A DNA stretch of 64,000 nt, taken from CADEFX01 sp963840425. Lineage in GTDB: Bacteria > Pseudomonadota > Alphaproteobacteria > Rhizobiales > Hyphomicrobiaceae. The stretch is from the NCBI GenBank assembly GCA_963840425.1, contig CAWIYZ010000002.1, positions 186,001-250,000 on the forward strand, written 5' to 3'. Of the stretch, positions 54,517-63,777 are shown one piece after another (the first letter of the stretch is position 1; every line of letters begins with the position of its first letter). Both the position numbers and the translations under genes were made by a program. The notes beneath the pieces are model-generated. The model saw only the letters and a program-made list of their open reading frames with translations, did not search any database and was not told the DNA's origin.

Positions 54517-56826
54517 ATGACAGAGCTCAATACACACAGCAGATGTCGCATCACCAACGTCAGCCGCCGTGGCCTGCTCAAGGGCGCGGCTGCAACGGGC
54601 GGTCTCGTTCTTGCCGCACAGTTTGCGGGCGTGCGCGGCATGCTGGCCGCCTATCCGACCGGTGCTACGGCCATGCCGAACGGCGTGGTGAGTGATCCCA
54701 AGATCTTTATCAAGATCGGCAGCGATGGCATCGTCAGCATCGTTGCGCACAGAGCCGAGATGGGCAACGGAGCGGCCCGTACGGCGCTGCCCATGATCGT
54801 CGCCGACGAGCTCGACGCCGACTGGGCGCGCGTGCGCGTGGTGCAGTCGCCCGGCGACGAGAAGACTTACGGCAACCAGGATACCGATGGATCGCGCAGC
54901 GTGCGCCATTTCATCCAGCCGATGCGGCAGTGCGGCGCTGCGGCACGGCAGATGCTGGAGACGGCGGCGGCTCGCAAGTGGGGCGTCGATGTGGGCGAGG
55001 TGCAGGCCCAACTGCACGAGGTCGTGCACAAGCCAAGCGGGCGCAAGCTCGGCTACGGCGAGCTTGCGCAGGAGGCGGCGGCGTTGCCGGTGCCGGAAGC
55101 GGACAAGATCAAGCTGAAGGAGCCGAGCGCCTTTCGCTACATGGGCAAGGGCACCGTGCGCATCAGCGATCTCACCGACATCACCACGGGCAAGGCCATT
55201 TATGGCCAGGACGTGATGCTGCCGGGCATGAAGTTCGCTGTGGTGGCGCGCCCGCCAGTGGTCGGCGGCAAAGTCGCTTCAGTGGACAGTGCCGCAGCGA
55301 TGAAGGTGGCTGGCGTGGAGAAAATCGTGACGCTCGCACCGACACCGGCGCCGGCCAAGTTCGCCCCGCTCGGCGGTGTGGCGGTCATTGCCAAAAACAC
55401 CTGGGCGGCGCTGAAGGGTCGTGAGGCACTCAAGATCACCTGGGATGATGGGCCCAACAAGGTCTACGATTCCAAGGCCTATCGGGCGCAGCTCGAAGCG
55501 GCCGTGAAGAAGCCCGGCAAGATCGAGCGCAACGAGGGTGACGTCGATGCGGCGCTGGCCTCGGCGGCCAAGGTGATTACGGCCGAGTACTATGCGCCGC
55601 ATATCGCGCACGCGACCATGGAGCCGCCAGCGGCCACGGCCCGCATGGAGGGCGGGAAGTGGGAGGTGTGGGCGCCGGTGCAGAGCCCCGGCGGCGCGCG
55701 CGATGATATCGCCAAGGCACTCGGCATCAAGCCCGAGGAGATGGTTGTGCACACGACGCTGCTCGGCGGTGGCTTCGGGCGTAAATCCAAGTGCGACTTC
55801 GCCATCGAGGCAGCTCTGCTCTCCAAGGAAATGGGTGGCGCGCCGGTCAAGGTGGTGTGGACGCGTGAGGACGATATCCGGCACGGCTTCTATCACACCG
55901 TGACGGCCGAGCGCTTCGAAGCGGGCCTGGACGCCGGTAATAAGGTGATCGCGTGGCGGCATCGCAGCGCCGCGCCGAGCTTCATGTCCAACTTCGTGCC
56001 CGATCCCAAGCATCCGGGCGACATCGAGCTGGGGATGGGGTGGGTCGACACGCCGTTCAACGTGCCAAACATGCGCATGGAGAGCGGGGAAGCGCAGAGC
56101 CACGTGCGCGTCGGCTGGTTCCGGTCGGTCAACAACGTGGCGCATGCCTGGTCGATCCAGTCCTTCATTGCCGAGCTTGCACACGAGCTTGGCCGCGATC
56201 CGAAGGACTTTCTGCTCGAGATGATCGGCCCCGCGCGGATCGTCGATCCGCGCAAGTCGGTCACCACGCCCTTGTGGGACTACGGCGAGCCGTTCGAGAC
56301 GTATCCGATCGATACGGCTCGCCTGCGGCGCGTGACAGAATTGGCTGCGCAGCAGGCCGGCTGGGGCAAGCAGCTTCCGAAGGGGCAGGGGCTCGGCATC
56401 GCCGCGCACCGCAGCTTCGTGAGCTATATCGCCACGGTCGTACACGTGGTGGTCGACGACAGGGGCCAGTTCAGCATTCCTCGCGTCGATACGGCCATCG
56501 ACTGCGGCTACTGTGTGCATCCCGAGCGCGTTCGCTCGCAGATCGAAGGCGCAGCCGTCATGGGGCTGACACTCGCCAAGTACGGCGAGATCACCTTCAA
56601 GGATGGTGCGGTGGAGCAGAGCAACTTCCACGATTACCAGCTCGTGCGCATCAACGAGTCGCCGATCGATACGCGCGTGCACATCGTCGAGCACGGCATC
56701 GACGTGCCGGCGGCGGGCGTCGGCGAGCCGGGCGTGCCGCCGTTTGCGCCCGCGCTGTGCAATGCCATCTTCGCCGCCACCGGCAAGCGCCTGCGGCGTC
56801 TGCCGATCGGCGACCGGCTGGCATAG
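54517..56826 (+). CDS. molybdopterin-binding large subunit of an IorB-type aldehyde/N-heterocycle hydroxylase
   Basis: This 769-residue protein has a twin-arginine signal (SRRGLLKGAAATGGLVLAAQ), so it is exported folded to the periplasm. Cofactor and active-site motifs are TTLLGGGFGRKSKCDFAIEA near 415 and the catalytic glutamate in GVGEPGVPPFAPALCNAIF near the C-terminus. WAPVQSPGGARDDIAKALG and SEEVHHGFYHT-like EDDIRHGFYHTV match the isoquinoline 1-oxidoreductase beta-type family. It probably hydroxylates an aldehyde or aromatic N-heterocycle. Starts one base after the iron-sulfur gene stop. No cofactor maturation gene (coxF/xdhC-like) is adjacent. Confidence 0.93.
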   Translation: MTELNTHSRCRITNVSRRGLLKGAAATGGLVLAAQFAGVRGMLAAYPTGATAMPNGVVSDPKIFIKIGSDGIVSIVAHRAEMGNGAARTALPMIVADELDADWARVRVVQSPGDEKTYGNQDTDGSRSVRHFIQPMRQCGAAARQMLETAAARKWGVDVGEVQAQLHEVVHKPSGRKLGYGELAQEAAALPVPEADKIKLKEPSAFRYMGKGTVRISDLTDITTGKAIYGQDVMLPGMKFAVVARPPVVGGKVASVDSAAAMKVAGVEKIVTLAPTPAPAKFAPLGGVAVIAKNTWAALKGREALKITWDDGPNKVYDSKAYRAQLEAAVKKPGKIERNEGDVDAALASAAKVITAEYYAPHIAHATMEPPAATARMEGGKWEVWAPVQSPGGARDDIAKALGIKPEEMVVHTTLLGGGFGRKSKCDFAIEAALLSKEMGGAPVKVVWTREDDIRHGFYHTVTAERFEAGLDAGNKVIAWRHRSAAPSFMSNFVPDPKHPGDIELGMGWVDTPFNVPNMRMESGEAQSHVRVGWFRSVNNVAHAWSIQSFIAELAHELGRDPKDFLLEMIGPARIVDPRKSVTTPLWDYGEPFETYPIDTARLRRVTELAAQQAGWGKQLPKGQGLGIAAHRSFVSYIATVVHVVVDDRGQFSIPRVDTAIDCGYCVHPERVRSQIEGAAVMGLTLAKYGEITFKDGAVEQSNFHDYQLVRINESPIDTRVHIVEHGIDVPAAGVGEPGVPPFAPALCNAIFAATGKRLRRLPIGDRLA

Positions 56827-56893
56827 GGCGAGGTCAGACGCGCAGGGGGGCGGGAGTGTCGGCTCCTGCCTCCTGTTGCGCCGGCTCGCTGCT

Positions 56894-57769
56894 TCAGACC
56901 GGCGCGAAGTCGAAGGCGTCCTGCCAGCGCACGACGCGGCCCGTCGAGGGCGAGGGGAAGTGCGCCGTGAACAGGAGTGTGGACGTGTCGCAGAAGCGGC
57001 CGAACAGCTTGCGGCGCGACTCGCCTGCCTGGGCGGAGTCGTAGTCCGACAGCATGCCGAGCTCGGGATAGCGCATCTGGATCGGCGAATGCACCATGTC
57101 GCCAGTGAGCAGTGCGTCTTGCCCCGGTTTGCCGACCAGGACGGAGAATTGGTCATACGTGTGGCCCGGCGCAGGCAGGAACTGGATCACATCGTTGAAC
57201 TGATAGTCGCTCTTGACCACCATCTCGCGCTTGGCGGCAACGATGGGGAGCACGGAGTCGGTGATCCACGGGCATGCCGATGGGTCCTGCTTTTGGCGCT
57301 CCGTCCAGTGTGCCAGCTCGCGCTCGGCAAAGACGTATTTGGCCTTGGGGAAAGTCGGCACCCAGCGGCCGTCCTCGAGCTTGGTGTTCCAGCCCACGTG
57401 ATCGGTATGCAGATGGGTGCACATGACATAGTCGATGTCGTTCACGCTAACGCCGGCGGCGGCGAGGTTCTTCTCGTAACGGTCGCTCTGCATCTTGTCC
57501 CAGAATGGCCGCGTTGGACGCGGCTTGTGATTGCCGACGCAGGTGTCGATCAGGATGTTGTGATGAGGCGTTCGCAACAGATGGCTCTGGATGCAGAGCA
57601 TCAGCTTTTCGGTGGCAGGGTCGACGTACTTCGGCTGCAGCCAGGACCGGTTCTCCTCGTACAGCTCTTTCGTGAGCTTCGGGAAGAACTGGAAGACCGG
57701 AAAGAACGGGGCTTCCTGCTCCACGACCCGATGGATCGCGATGTCGCCAACTTTGAATTGTGTGGTCAT
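56894..57769 (-). CDS. MBL-fold metallo-hydrolase
   Basis: This 291-residue protein has the metallo-beta-lactamase fold with the motif HLHTDHVGW near 110, APGHTYDQFSVLV near 195 and a final histidine in FTAHFPSP. It starts MTTQFKVGDIAIHRVVEQE at the ATG at 57769. The family includes lactonases and other hydrolases. It is convergent with the hydroxylase gene. The 80 codons upstream in frame overlap the divergent VOC gene and are not coding. Confidence 0.92.
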   Translation of the reverse strand: MTTQFKVGDIAIHRVVEQEAPFFPVFQFFPKLTKELYEENRSWLQPKYVDPATEKLMLCIQSHLLRTPHHNILIDTCVGNHKPRPTRPFWDKMQSDRYEKNLAAAGVSVNDIDYVMCTHLHTDHVGWNTKLEDGRWVPTFPKAKYVFAERELAHWTERQKQDPSACPWITDSVLPIVAAKREMVVKSDYQFNDVIQFLPAPGHTYDQFSVLVGKPGQDALLTGDMVHSPIQMRYPELGMLSDYDSAQAGESRRKLFGRFCDTSTLLFTAHFPSPSTGRVVRWQDAFDFAPV

Positions 57770-57844
57770 GCTGGTGATCCTTTGATTGGCGTTCCTCGTC
57801 CGCGATGTTAGACGGTCCCTGATGGATGGCAATGGAGATGCCGC

Positions 57845-58213
57845 GTGTTCAAACTCGCCATTCCGGTGCTGCATGTTTCCGCCTCGAAGCAGGCGGAGAG
57901 CTTCTACCGGACCAAGCTCGGTTTCACGCAGGCGTTCGCCTACCGACCCGACGAGACGAGAGCGGACCCGTGCTACATGGGCTTCAGCCGCGATGGCGTG
58001 CTCATTCACGTCTCGTCCTTCTCGGGAGATGGAGTCTCCGGCGGCGTTGTGGTGCTGGTTGTGGGTGACGTCGATGCGCTACACAGAGAGCTTGCCGCCA
58101 AGGGTGTACCGATCGCGCTGGAGCCGACGGATCAGACGTGGGGCAATCGCGAGATGTACGTAAGAGACCCGGACAACAACTGCGTCCGGTTCATTCAACC
58201 CAGCAAGCAGTGA
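57845..58213 (+). CDS. VOC family protein (bleomycin-resistance-like)
   Basis: This 122-residue single module begins FKLAIPVLHVSASKQAESFY and ends DPDNNCVRFIQPS. The start is a GTG at 57845 behind GGAGAT. The usual C-terminal metal-ligand glutamate is absent in DNNCVRF, so it may be a binding rather than a catalytic member, like bleomycin-resistance proteins. Confidence 0.85.
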   Translation: MFKLAIPVLHVSASKQAESFYRTKLGFTQAFAYRPDETRADPCYMGFSRDGVLIHVSSFSGDGVSGGVVVLVVGDVDALHRELAAKGVPIALEPTDQTWGNREMYVRDPDNNCVRFIQPSKQ

Positions 58214-58279
58214 ACGGCAAAGTTCAGTCGATCGTGCCTCAGTTTCAAGAAATCAGGTCACCCTGATTTAAAGTGCGAC

Positions 58280-58432
58280 CGTCATCCTCGCGCGAGCGCG
58301 GCGAAGCCGTGTCGAAGCGCGGGGATCCAGCATAAAGACTTGTCGAAGACACCAAAAGTATATCGGACCTTCGGCACTTCTCGTGCTGGATCCCCGAGAC
58401 GGCTCGCTGTCGCTCGCCGCTCGAGGATGACG
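58280..58432. repeat. long intergenic inverted repeat
   Basis: Two stem segments are perfect: CGTCATCCTCG (58280) with CGAGGATGACG (58422), and GGGGATCCAGCA (58321) with TGCTGGATCCCC (58384). Between the two segments the arms are less well conserved. The central loop holds about 51 bases. It is a dispersed palindromic repeat of a type frequent in Hyphomicrobiales, lying between convergent genes. Confidence 0.8.
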
Positions 58433-58455
58433 ATCAGTTCAAATCGAACCGCCAA

Positions 58456-60139
58456 TCACTCCGCTGCGTCGGGCGCCCAGCCGTAATCCCGTTGCGCGGC
58501 CTCAGGAGTGATGTAGCCGTCGGCGATGTCCCGCGCGATGGCGGCACGCTCGCGCTTCTCGGGAGGGCCATAGCCGCCGGCACCAGACAGCCGGAAGCTC
58601 AGGACATCGCCCTGCTTGATCTCGCGCGTTTCCTTGGAATGCAGCTTCTCGCCGTTGCCGTCGGGATTGAGGATGCTCTCGGCGAGTTTGCGCCGGCTTG
58701 CCGCCGAAGATGCCGTAGGGCGCAAACACGTGCCGGTCGCCGAGATGCGAGAGCACGGCTGTGGAGTTCAGGAGCTCGATGTCTTTGCGGATGCCGCAAC
58801 CGCCACGCCACTGGCCGGCACCGCCCGAGTCTGAGATGAAGCCAAAGCGGCGGACGCGTACCGGGCTGTTGGTCTCGTGCACCTCGACCGGGATGTTGGA
58901 GCAGTTCATGACAGGGCACAGGCCCTCTGCGCCGTCCTTGCCTTGTTGGCCGCCATAGCCCGCAAGCGATACGTCGTACATCACGAACGGTTTGCCGGTG
59001 CGGTCGTCGATGCCGCCGATGTTGGGATTGGACCAGTGCGAGAAGGCGCCCATGGCGCGATGCGGCATGGCCTTGGCAAGCGCGCCGTTGATGGTGTCGA
59101 AGATGCGGATCTGCAGGATGGGCCGGCCGCCGGAGGGTGCGGGAAATTTCGGATTGAAGAACGAGCCCTCGCGCACCTTGAGCTTGATGGGTCGCATGCT
59201 GCCTTCGGTCTGCGGCTCCAGCGCATTGCAGAAGGTCTTGACTGTGAACACGGCATAGGCGCGCGTGTAGTTGATGTAGGAGTTGATGGCGGCGGGAACG
59301 GCGTCGGAGGACCGCGAGAAGTCGAACTCGACCTCGCCCTTGCCGTCGAAGGTGATGTCCACGGCCATGCGGATGGGCTCGGTGCCGGGGCCGTAGTCGT
59401 CCATGCGGTCCTCGAAGCTGTAGGTGCCGGCTGGCACCTGCGCCAGTAGCGCGCGCATGGTCTGCTCGGAGCGGTCGAGGATGGCCTCGAACGCCGTCTC
59501 CAGCGTCTCGGTGCCGTAGTCGCGGAACAATTTGGCGAAGCGCACCGAGGCGGTGAGGTTGGCCGTGTGCTGGGCGAGCAGATCGCCGCGCACCTTGTCG
59601 GGCATCCGCACGTTGCCGAGCACGATGCGTAGAATGTCGTCGTCGATCTTGCCTTCGCGCACGAAGCGCACAGGCAGGATGCGCAGGCCTTCCTGGAAAG
59701 CCTCGGTGACGCCGTGCACTTTCTGCGAGCCCGGGGCTGCACCGCCCATGTCGACCTGATGCGCCGAGCAGCAGACGAAGCCGATCACCCGGCCGTCCAG
59801 GAACACTGGCATGATCTGATAGGTGTCGGGAAAGTGGCCGGCGCAGAGGAAGGAGTCATTGACCAGGACGGAATCACCAGGCTTCAGTTTGTCGACCGGG
59901 AAATAGCCGAGCACGTGCTTGGCCATGGCCGGCATGGAGCCCAGATGCCCCGGGCTGAAGTTGCCCTGCGCCAGCATCACGCCGTTGCGGTCGAACAGCG
60001 CTGTGGCGAAATCGTCGCCCTCGCGCACGCCCTCGGAGAAGGCGGTGTGGCGCAAGGTGATGCCGAGCTCCTCGGCGATGGAGATGAGCGAGTTCCAGAT
60101 CACGGTCAGCGTGACGGGATCGACCGTTCGGCCGCTCAT
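58456..60139 (-). CDS. hydantoinase B/oxoprolinase family protein, one frameshift
   Basis: This protein of about 560 residues pairs with the A subunit to open hydantoin, 5-oxoproline or similar rings with ATP. HyuB blocks visible are DPVTLTVIWNSLISIAEELG at the start, GDSVLVNDSFLCAGHFPDTY near 88, HQVDMGGAAPGS and MFDVSLAGYGGQQGKDGAEG. The literal frame goes wrong after GIFGGK near 58697 and runs to 58502. One extra base there separates it from RRKLAESILNPDG, GDVLSFRLSGAGGYG and the natural end at 58456. Its ATG overlaps the hyuA-like stop by 4 bases. Confidence 0.9.
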
Positions 60140-62217
60140 GGCGCGCCCTCCTTGGCAATGTCGATGATCAGATGGCCTTCGGCGCTGAGCCGCGCCACGT
60201 CACCCGGCAGCATGACCGTGGTGCTGTCCAGATCCTCCAGGATCGCCGGGCCGGTGACATTGGCGCCGCCTGCCAGAGCCTGACGGTCGAGGATGCGTGT
60301 ATCAACATAGCCGCCGGCCTCGGGGAACCACGCCTTGCGCGTGCCGGAGCGTTTGCTGGGACCGGCGGCTTCGATGCGGCCCAGTCTGGTTGCGCCAGAG
60401 CGAGCCGGCATGGCGGCGACCAGTGTCCAGTCGACGGCTTCGATGGTGCCCTCCGCGTCGAGGAACTTGTGCTTGCGCATGTAGGCCTCGTTGAAGGCAT
60501 CGATGGCACGGCGACCGTAGGTATCGTCGATCGGGCCGTCGGGAAGATCGACGTGGATCTCGAAGCCCTGGCCGGCATACCGCATCTGCGCATAGCGCGA
60601 CCACTGCAGCTCACCGTTGGCGGCCATGCGTTTGGCATCAGCGAGCGCTTGTGCTTCCAGACCCTTGTAGACGGCAGCGATGTCAGCCCCGGAACGATTG
60701 GGATCGAGGCGCAGCACTTTGGTGGTCGTTACGTCGATGCGCGGATCGGCTTCCAGCAGACCGATGGCGGAGCCGACGCCGGCGCCCGATGGTACGATGA
60801 CGGTCGGGATGCCAACAGCACGTGCCAGCCGCGCGGCGTGCAGCGGGCCGGCGCCACCGAAGGCTACCATGGCGTAGCGCCGCGGATCACGGCCACGCTC
60901 GACGGACACGATACGCAGCGCGTTCTCCATGTTGGAGGTGGCGACCAGATGGATGCCCCAGGCAGCTTCGGCTGGCGAGATGCCGAGCGGGTCGGCGATC
61001 TTGCGTTTGATACCGGCAGCCGCAGCGTCGGCGTCGAGCCGCATAGTGCCGCCATTGAACCAGTCGGGGGCGATGTAGCCGAGCATGACGTTGGCGTCAG
61101 TGATCGTGGGCTCCTCGCCGCCGCGGTTGTAGCAGATGGGGCCTGGGTCCGCGCCGGCACTGTCCGGCCCCACCACGATCATGCCGCGGCTGGTGCGCGC
61201 GATGCTGCCGCCGCCGGCGCCGATCTCAATCATCTCCACGGCAGGCACGTTGATCGGCAGGCCGCTGCCCTTTTTATAGCGCACCATGTCGATCTCGAAG
61301 GTCGGCATGATGGCCGGCTTGCCGCCGTCTATGGCGCCGAGCTTGGCCGTGGTGCCGCCCATGTCGAAGGTGATGACGTGCTCGCGGCCCTCGGTCTTGC
61401 CGACGATGGCGCACATGAGGATGCCGGCGGCGGGGCCCGACTCGATGATGCGCACAGGAAAGTCGCGCGCGAGATCTGGCGAGATGAGGCCGCCGCTCGA
61501 TTGCATGACGAACAGCTCGTTGCGGAAGCCGCGCTGACGCAGCGCCTGCTCCAGATTGCCCAGGTAGCGTTCCACCACCGGCTTCACGTAGGCGTTGGTG
61601 GCAGTGGTGCTGGTGCGCTCGTACTCACGGAACTTGGGCGATATCTCGGAGGAGAGCGAGACGGGAATGTGCGGGGCGCGCTGGGCGAAGCGCTCGCGGA
61701 TGCGCTTCTCGTGCTCGGGATTGGCGTAGGCGTGCAGCAACGAGACGGCGACGGCCTCGCGGCCGGACTCGATCATGGCGTCGATGGCGCGATCGAGGGA
61801 TTTGGCGTCGAGCGACGTGACCACTGAGCCGTCCGGCGCGACCCGCTCGACGACCTCGGCGATGTGGCGGCGCTCGACGAGCGGCTTGGGCTTGTCGATG
61901 TAGAGATCGTAGGTCTCGTAGCGCTTCTGGCGACCGATGATGAGCACGTCGCGGAAGCCATCCGTGGTGATGAGGCCGATGGCGGCACCTTTGCGTTCGA
62001 GCACCGCGTTGGTGGCGACCGTCGTGGCATGCAGCACGAGGCCAATCGAGCTGGGGGCGATGCCCGTTTTTCCGAGCAATTGCTCCAGCCCATTGAGCAC
62101 GGCCTCACCGGGATCGCGCGTGGTGGGTACTTTCAGCGCCTGGGTGGCGCCGGTTGCGCCGTCATGAAGGACGAAATCGGTAAAGGTTCCACCAATGTCG
62201 AAGGCCACACGGATCAT
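60136..62217 (-). CDS. hydantoinase A/oxoprolinase family protein
   Basis: This 693-residue ATP-dependent subunit has an actin-like ATPase core. It starts MIRVAFDIGGTFTDFVLHDG and shows GLVLHATTVATNAVLERKGA near 60, MQSSGGLISPDLARDFPVRI near 230, ITFDMGGTTAKLGAIDGG near 275 and MVAFGGAGPLHAARLARAVG near 440. Together with the B subunit it hydrolyses a cyclic amide (hydantoin, 5-oxoproline) or carboxylates a ketone; the exact substrate is unknown. It overlaps hyuB by 4 bases and follows the aminotransferase gene by 45 bases. Confidence 0.95.
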   Translation of the reverse strand: MIRVAFDIGGTFTDFVLHDGATGATQALKVPTTRDPGEAVLNGLEQLLGKTGIAPSSIGLVLHATTVATNAVLERKGAAIGLITTDGFRDVLIIGRQKRYETYDLYIDKPKPLVERRHIAEVVERVAPDGSVVTSLDAKSLDRAIDAMIESGREAVAVSLLHAYANPEHEKRIRERFAQRAPHIPVSLSSEISPKFREYERTSTTATNAYVKPVVERYLGNLEQALRQRGFRNELFVMQSSGGLISPDLARDFPVRIIESGPAAGILMCAIVGKTEGREHVITFDMGGTTAKLGAIDGGKPAIMPTFEIDMVRYKKGSGLPINVPAVEMIEIGAGGGSIARTSRGMIVVGPDSAGADPGPICYNRGGEEPTITDANVMLGYIAPDWFNGGTMRLDADAAAAGIKRKIADPLGISPAEAAWGIHLVATSNMENALRIVSVERGRDPRRYAMVAFGGAGPLHAARLARAVGIPTVIVPSGAGVGSAIGLLEADPRIDVTTTKVLRLDPNRSGADIAAVYKGLEAQALADAKRMAANGELQWSRYAQMRYAGQGFEIHVDLPDGPIDDTYGRRAIDAFNEAYMRKHKFLDAEGTIEAVDWTLVAAMPARSGATRLGRIEAAGPSKRSGTRKAWFPEAGGYVDTRILDRQALAGGANVTGPAILEDLDSTTVMLPGDVARLSAEGHLIIDIAKEGAP

Positions 62218-62262
62218 GCGTCGTCCCGATCGGTACTCTCGTAGTGCAGAAGGAGCGCCGGC

Positions 62263-63636
62263 TCAGCCGGCAAGCTCGCGGTGGCTCTCGTCGAGGGTGC
62301 GGCCGACGCGGGCGAGCATGTCGTCGATCTCCGCCTCGGTGATGATCAACGGCGGGGCGAAGCCCATGCGGTCGCCGATCACGCGCAGCACGAGGCCGTT
62401 CTGACGGCCGACACGATCCACGACCTGACCGGCACGCCCGGCCGGTGCATAGTTCGTGCGTGTCGGCTTGTCCGCGACGAGCTCGATGCCAGCGATCATG
62501 CCGACGCCGGTGACCTCACCCACCAGCGGATGATCGGCGAAGCGTTTGAGACCATCCACCATGCGGCGGCCGACGCGACGTGCATGACTGACGATGTTGG
62601 TCTCCTCGTAGATCTTGAGGACCTCCAGCGCCACGGCCGTGGTGACGGGATGGCCGGCGTAGGTGTAGCCATGCGCGAAGCTGCCGAGCTTGTCGCTTTC
62701 GACCAGCATGGCCTCGTGGATCTTGTCGTTGATCAGCACGGCGGAGATCGGCTGATAGGCAGCCGACAGTGCCTTGGCGCAGGTGACCATGTCGGGCTTC
62801 AAGCCGAAGGTCTCGGAACCCCACCAGTTGCCGGTGCGGCCGAAGCCGCAGATCACCTCGTCGGCGACGAAGAGAACGTCGTGCTTGCGCAGCACCGCCT
62901 GGATCTTCTCGAAGTATGTCTTGGGCGGGATGATGACGCCGCCGGCGCCCATGATCGGCTCAGCGAAGAACGCGGCGACCGTGTCGGGCCCTTCGTCGAT
63001 GATCAGCTTGTCGAGTGCGTCGGCCATGCGGGTAGCGAAGGCCTCTTCCGTTTCACCGGGCTCGGCGCGCTTGTAGTAGTGGGGAAACTCGGTGTGGCGC
63101 ATCATCGACAGCGGCAGGCCGAAGTCGGCGTGCATGTCGGGCTTGCCGGATAGGCTGACGGCAGCAACGGTGTTGCCGTGATAGCCCTGCAGGCGACCGA
63201 TGATCTTGTTCTTCTGCGGCCGGCCCTGGGCTGCCTGATAGTACCAGGCGAGCTTGATCGCCGTATCGTTGGCCTCCGAGCCCGAGCACTGGAATAGAAC
63301 TTTGGACATGGGCACAGGCGCGATCTGAATCAGCTTCTCGGCGAGGTCGATGCTCGCCTCGTGCGCGCGGTGGCGATAGGTGTGATAGTAGCCGAGCTTG
63401 CGCATCTGCTCGTAAGCAACACGCGCGATGCGCTCGCTGGCGGAGAAGCCGAGTGAGGCGCACCACAACCCCGCGACCGTCTCGATGTAGCGCTCGCCGG
63501 CGTCGTCGTAGATGTAAACACCCTCGCCGCGGCTGATGATGACCGGTCCGTCGCTCTCATGGCGACGCAGGTTGGTCTGCGGATGCACGTAATAGGCGAT
63601 ATCGCGAGCGGCAGGCGAGTTGGGCACGAGCGTCAT
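62263..63636 (-). CDS. class III PLP-dependent aminotransferase
   Basis: This 457-residue enzyme is of the omega-amino-acid or diamine transaminase type. The N-terminus reads NSPAARDIAYYVHPQTNLRR, then LFQCSGSEANDTAIKLAWYY near 113, FVADEVICGFGRTGNWWG near 250, and the PLP lysine in MVTCAKALSAAYQPISAVLI near 285. The start is the ATG at 63636 with AGAAGGA nine bases upstream. It leads the operon with hyuA and hyuB and lies 46 bases from a palindromic operator, so it should belong to the same degradation route. Confidence 0.94.
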   Translation of the reverse strand: MTLVPNSPAARDIAYYVHPQTNLRRHESDGPVIISRGEGVYIYDDAGERYIETVAGLWCASLGFSASERIARVAYEQMRKLGYYHTYRHRAHEASIDLAEKLIQIAPVPMSKVLFQCSGSEANDTAIKLAWYYQAAQGRPQKNKIIGRLQGYHGNTVAAVSLSGKPDMHADFGLPLSMMRHTEFPHYYKRAEPGETEEAFATRMADALDKLIIDEGPDTVAAFFAEPIMGAGGVIIPPKTYFEKIQAVLRKHDVLFVADEVICGFGRTGNWWGSETFGLKPDMVTCAKALSAAYQPISAVLINDKIHEAMLVESDKLGSFAHGYTYAGHPVTTAVALEVLKIYEETNIVSHARRVGRRMVDGLKRFADHPLVGEVTGVGMIAGIELVADKPTRTNYAPAGRAGQVVDRVGRQNGLVLRVIGDRMGFAPPLIITEAEIDDMLARVGRTLDESHRELAG

Positions 63637-63681
63637 GCGATGGCGTCCTTCTGCTCGGAGACGGGTGTGTGGTCGATTGAC

Positions 63682-63698
63682 AACTGGTCTGACCAGTT
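63682..63698. promoter_or_regulatory. FadR/GntR-type operator palindrome
   Basis: AACTGGTC-T-GACCAGTT is a perfect 8+1+8 palindrome. The TGGTCnGACCA core is the recognised half-site pattern of FadR-subfamily GntR regulators (FadR, PdhR, LldR). It lies midway between the aminotransferase start (63636) and the divergent FadR-type gene (63778), so it should control both. Confidence 0.8.
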
Positions 63699-63777
63699 TC
63701 ATAGCTTAGTCCGTTCTGCCCACACTCCGTCAAGCGGATTTGCGCGGCACTGTGGCAGGTATGCGGAGCAAGCGGGA

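Noticed and set aside
55279..57156. 625-codon minus-strand open frame opposite the molybdenum hydroxylase
   Set aside because: His/Arg/Asp-rich shadow of a well-conserved gene, with no domain; it also overlaps the real MBL hydrolase frame.
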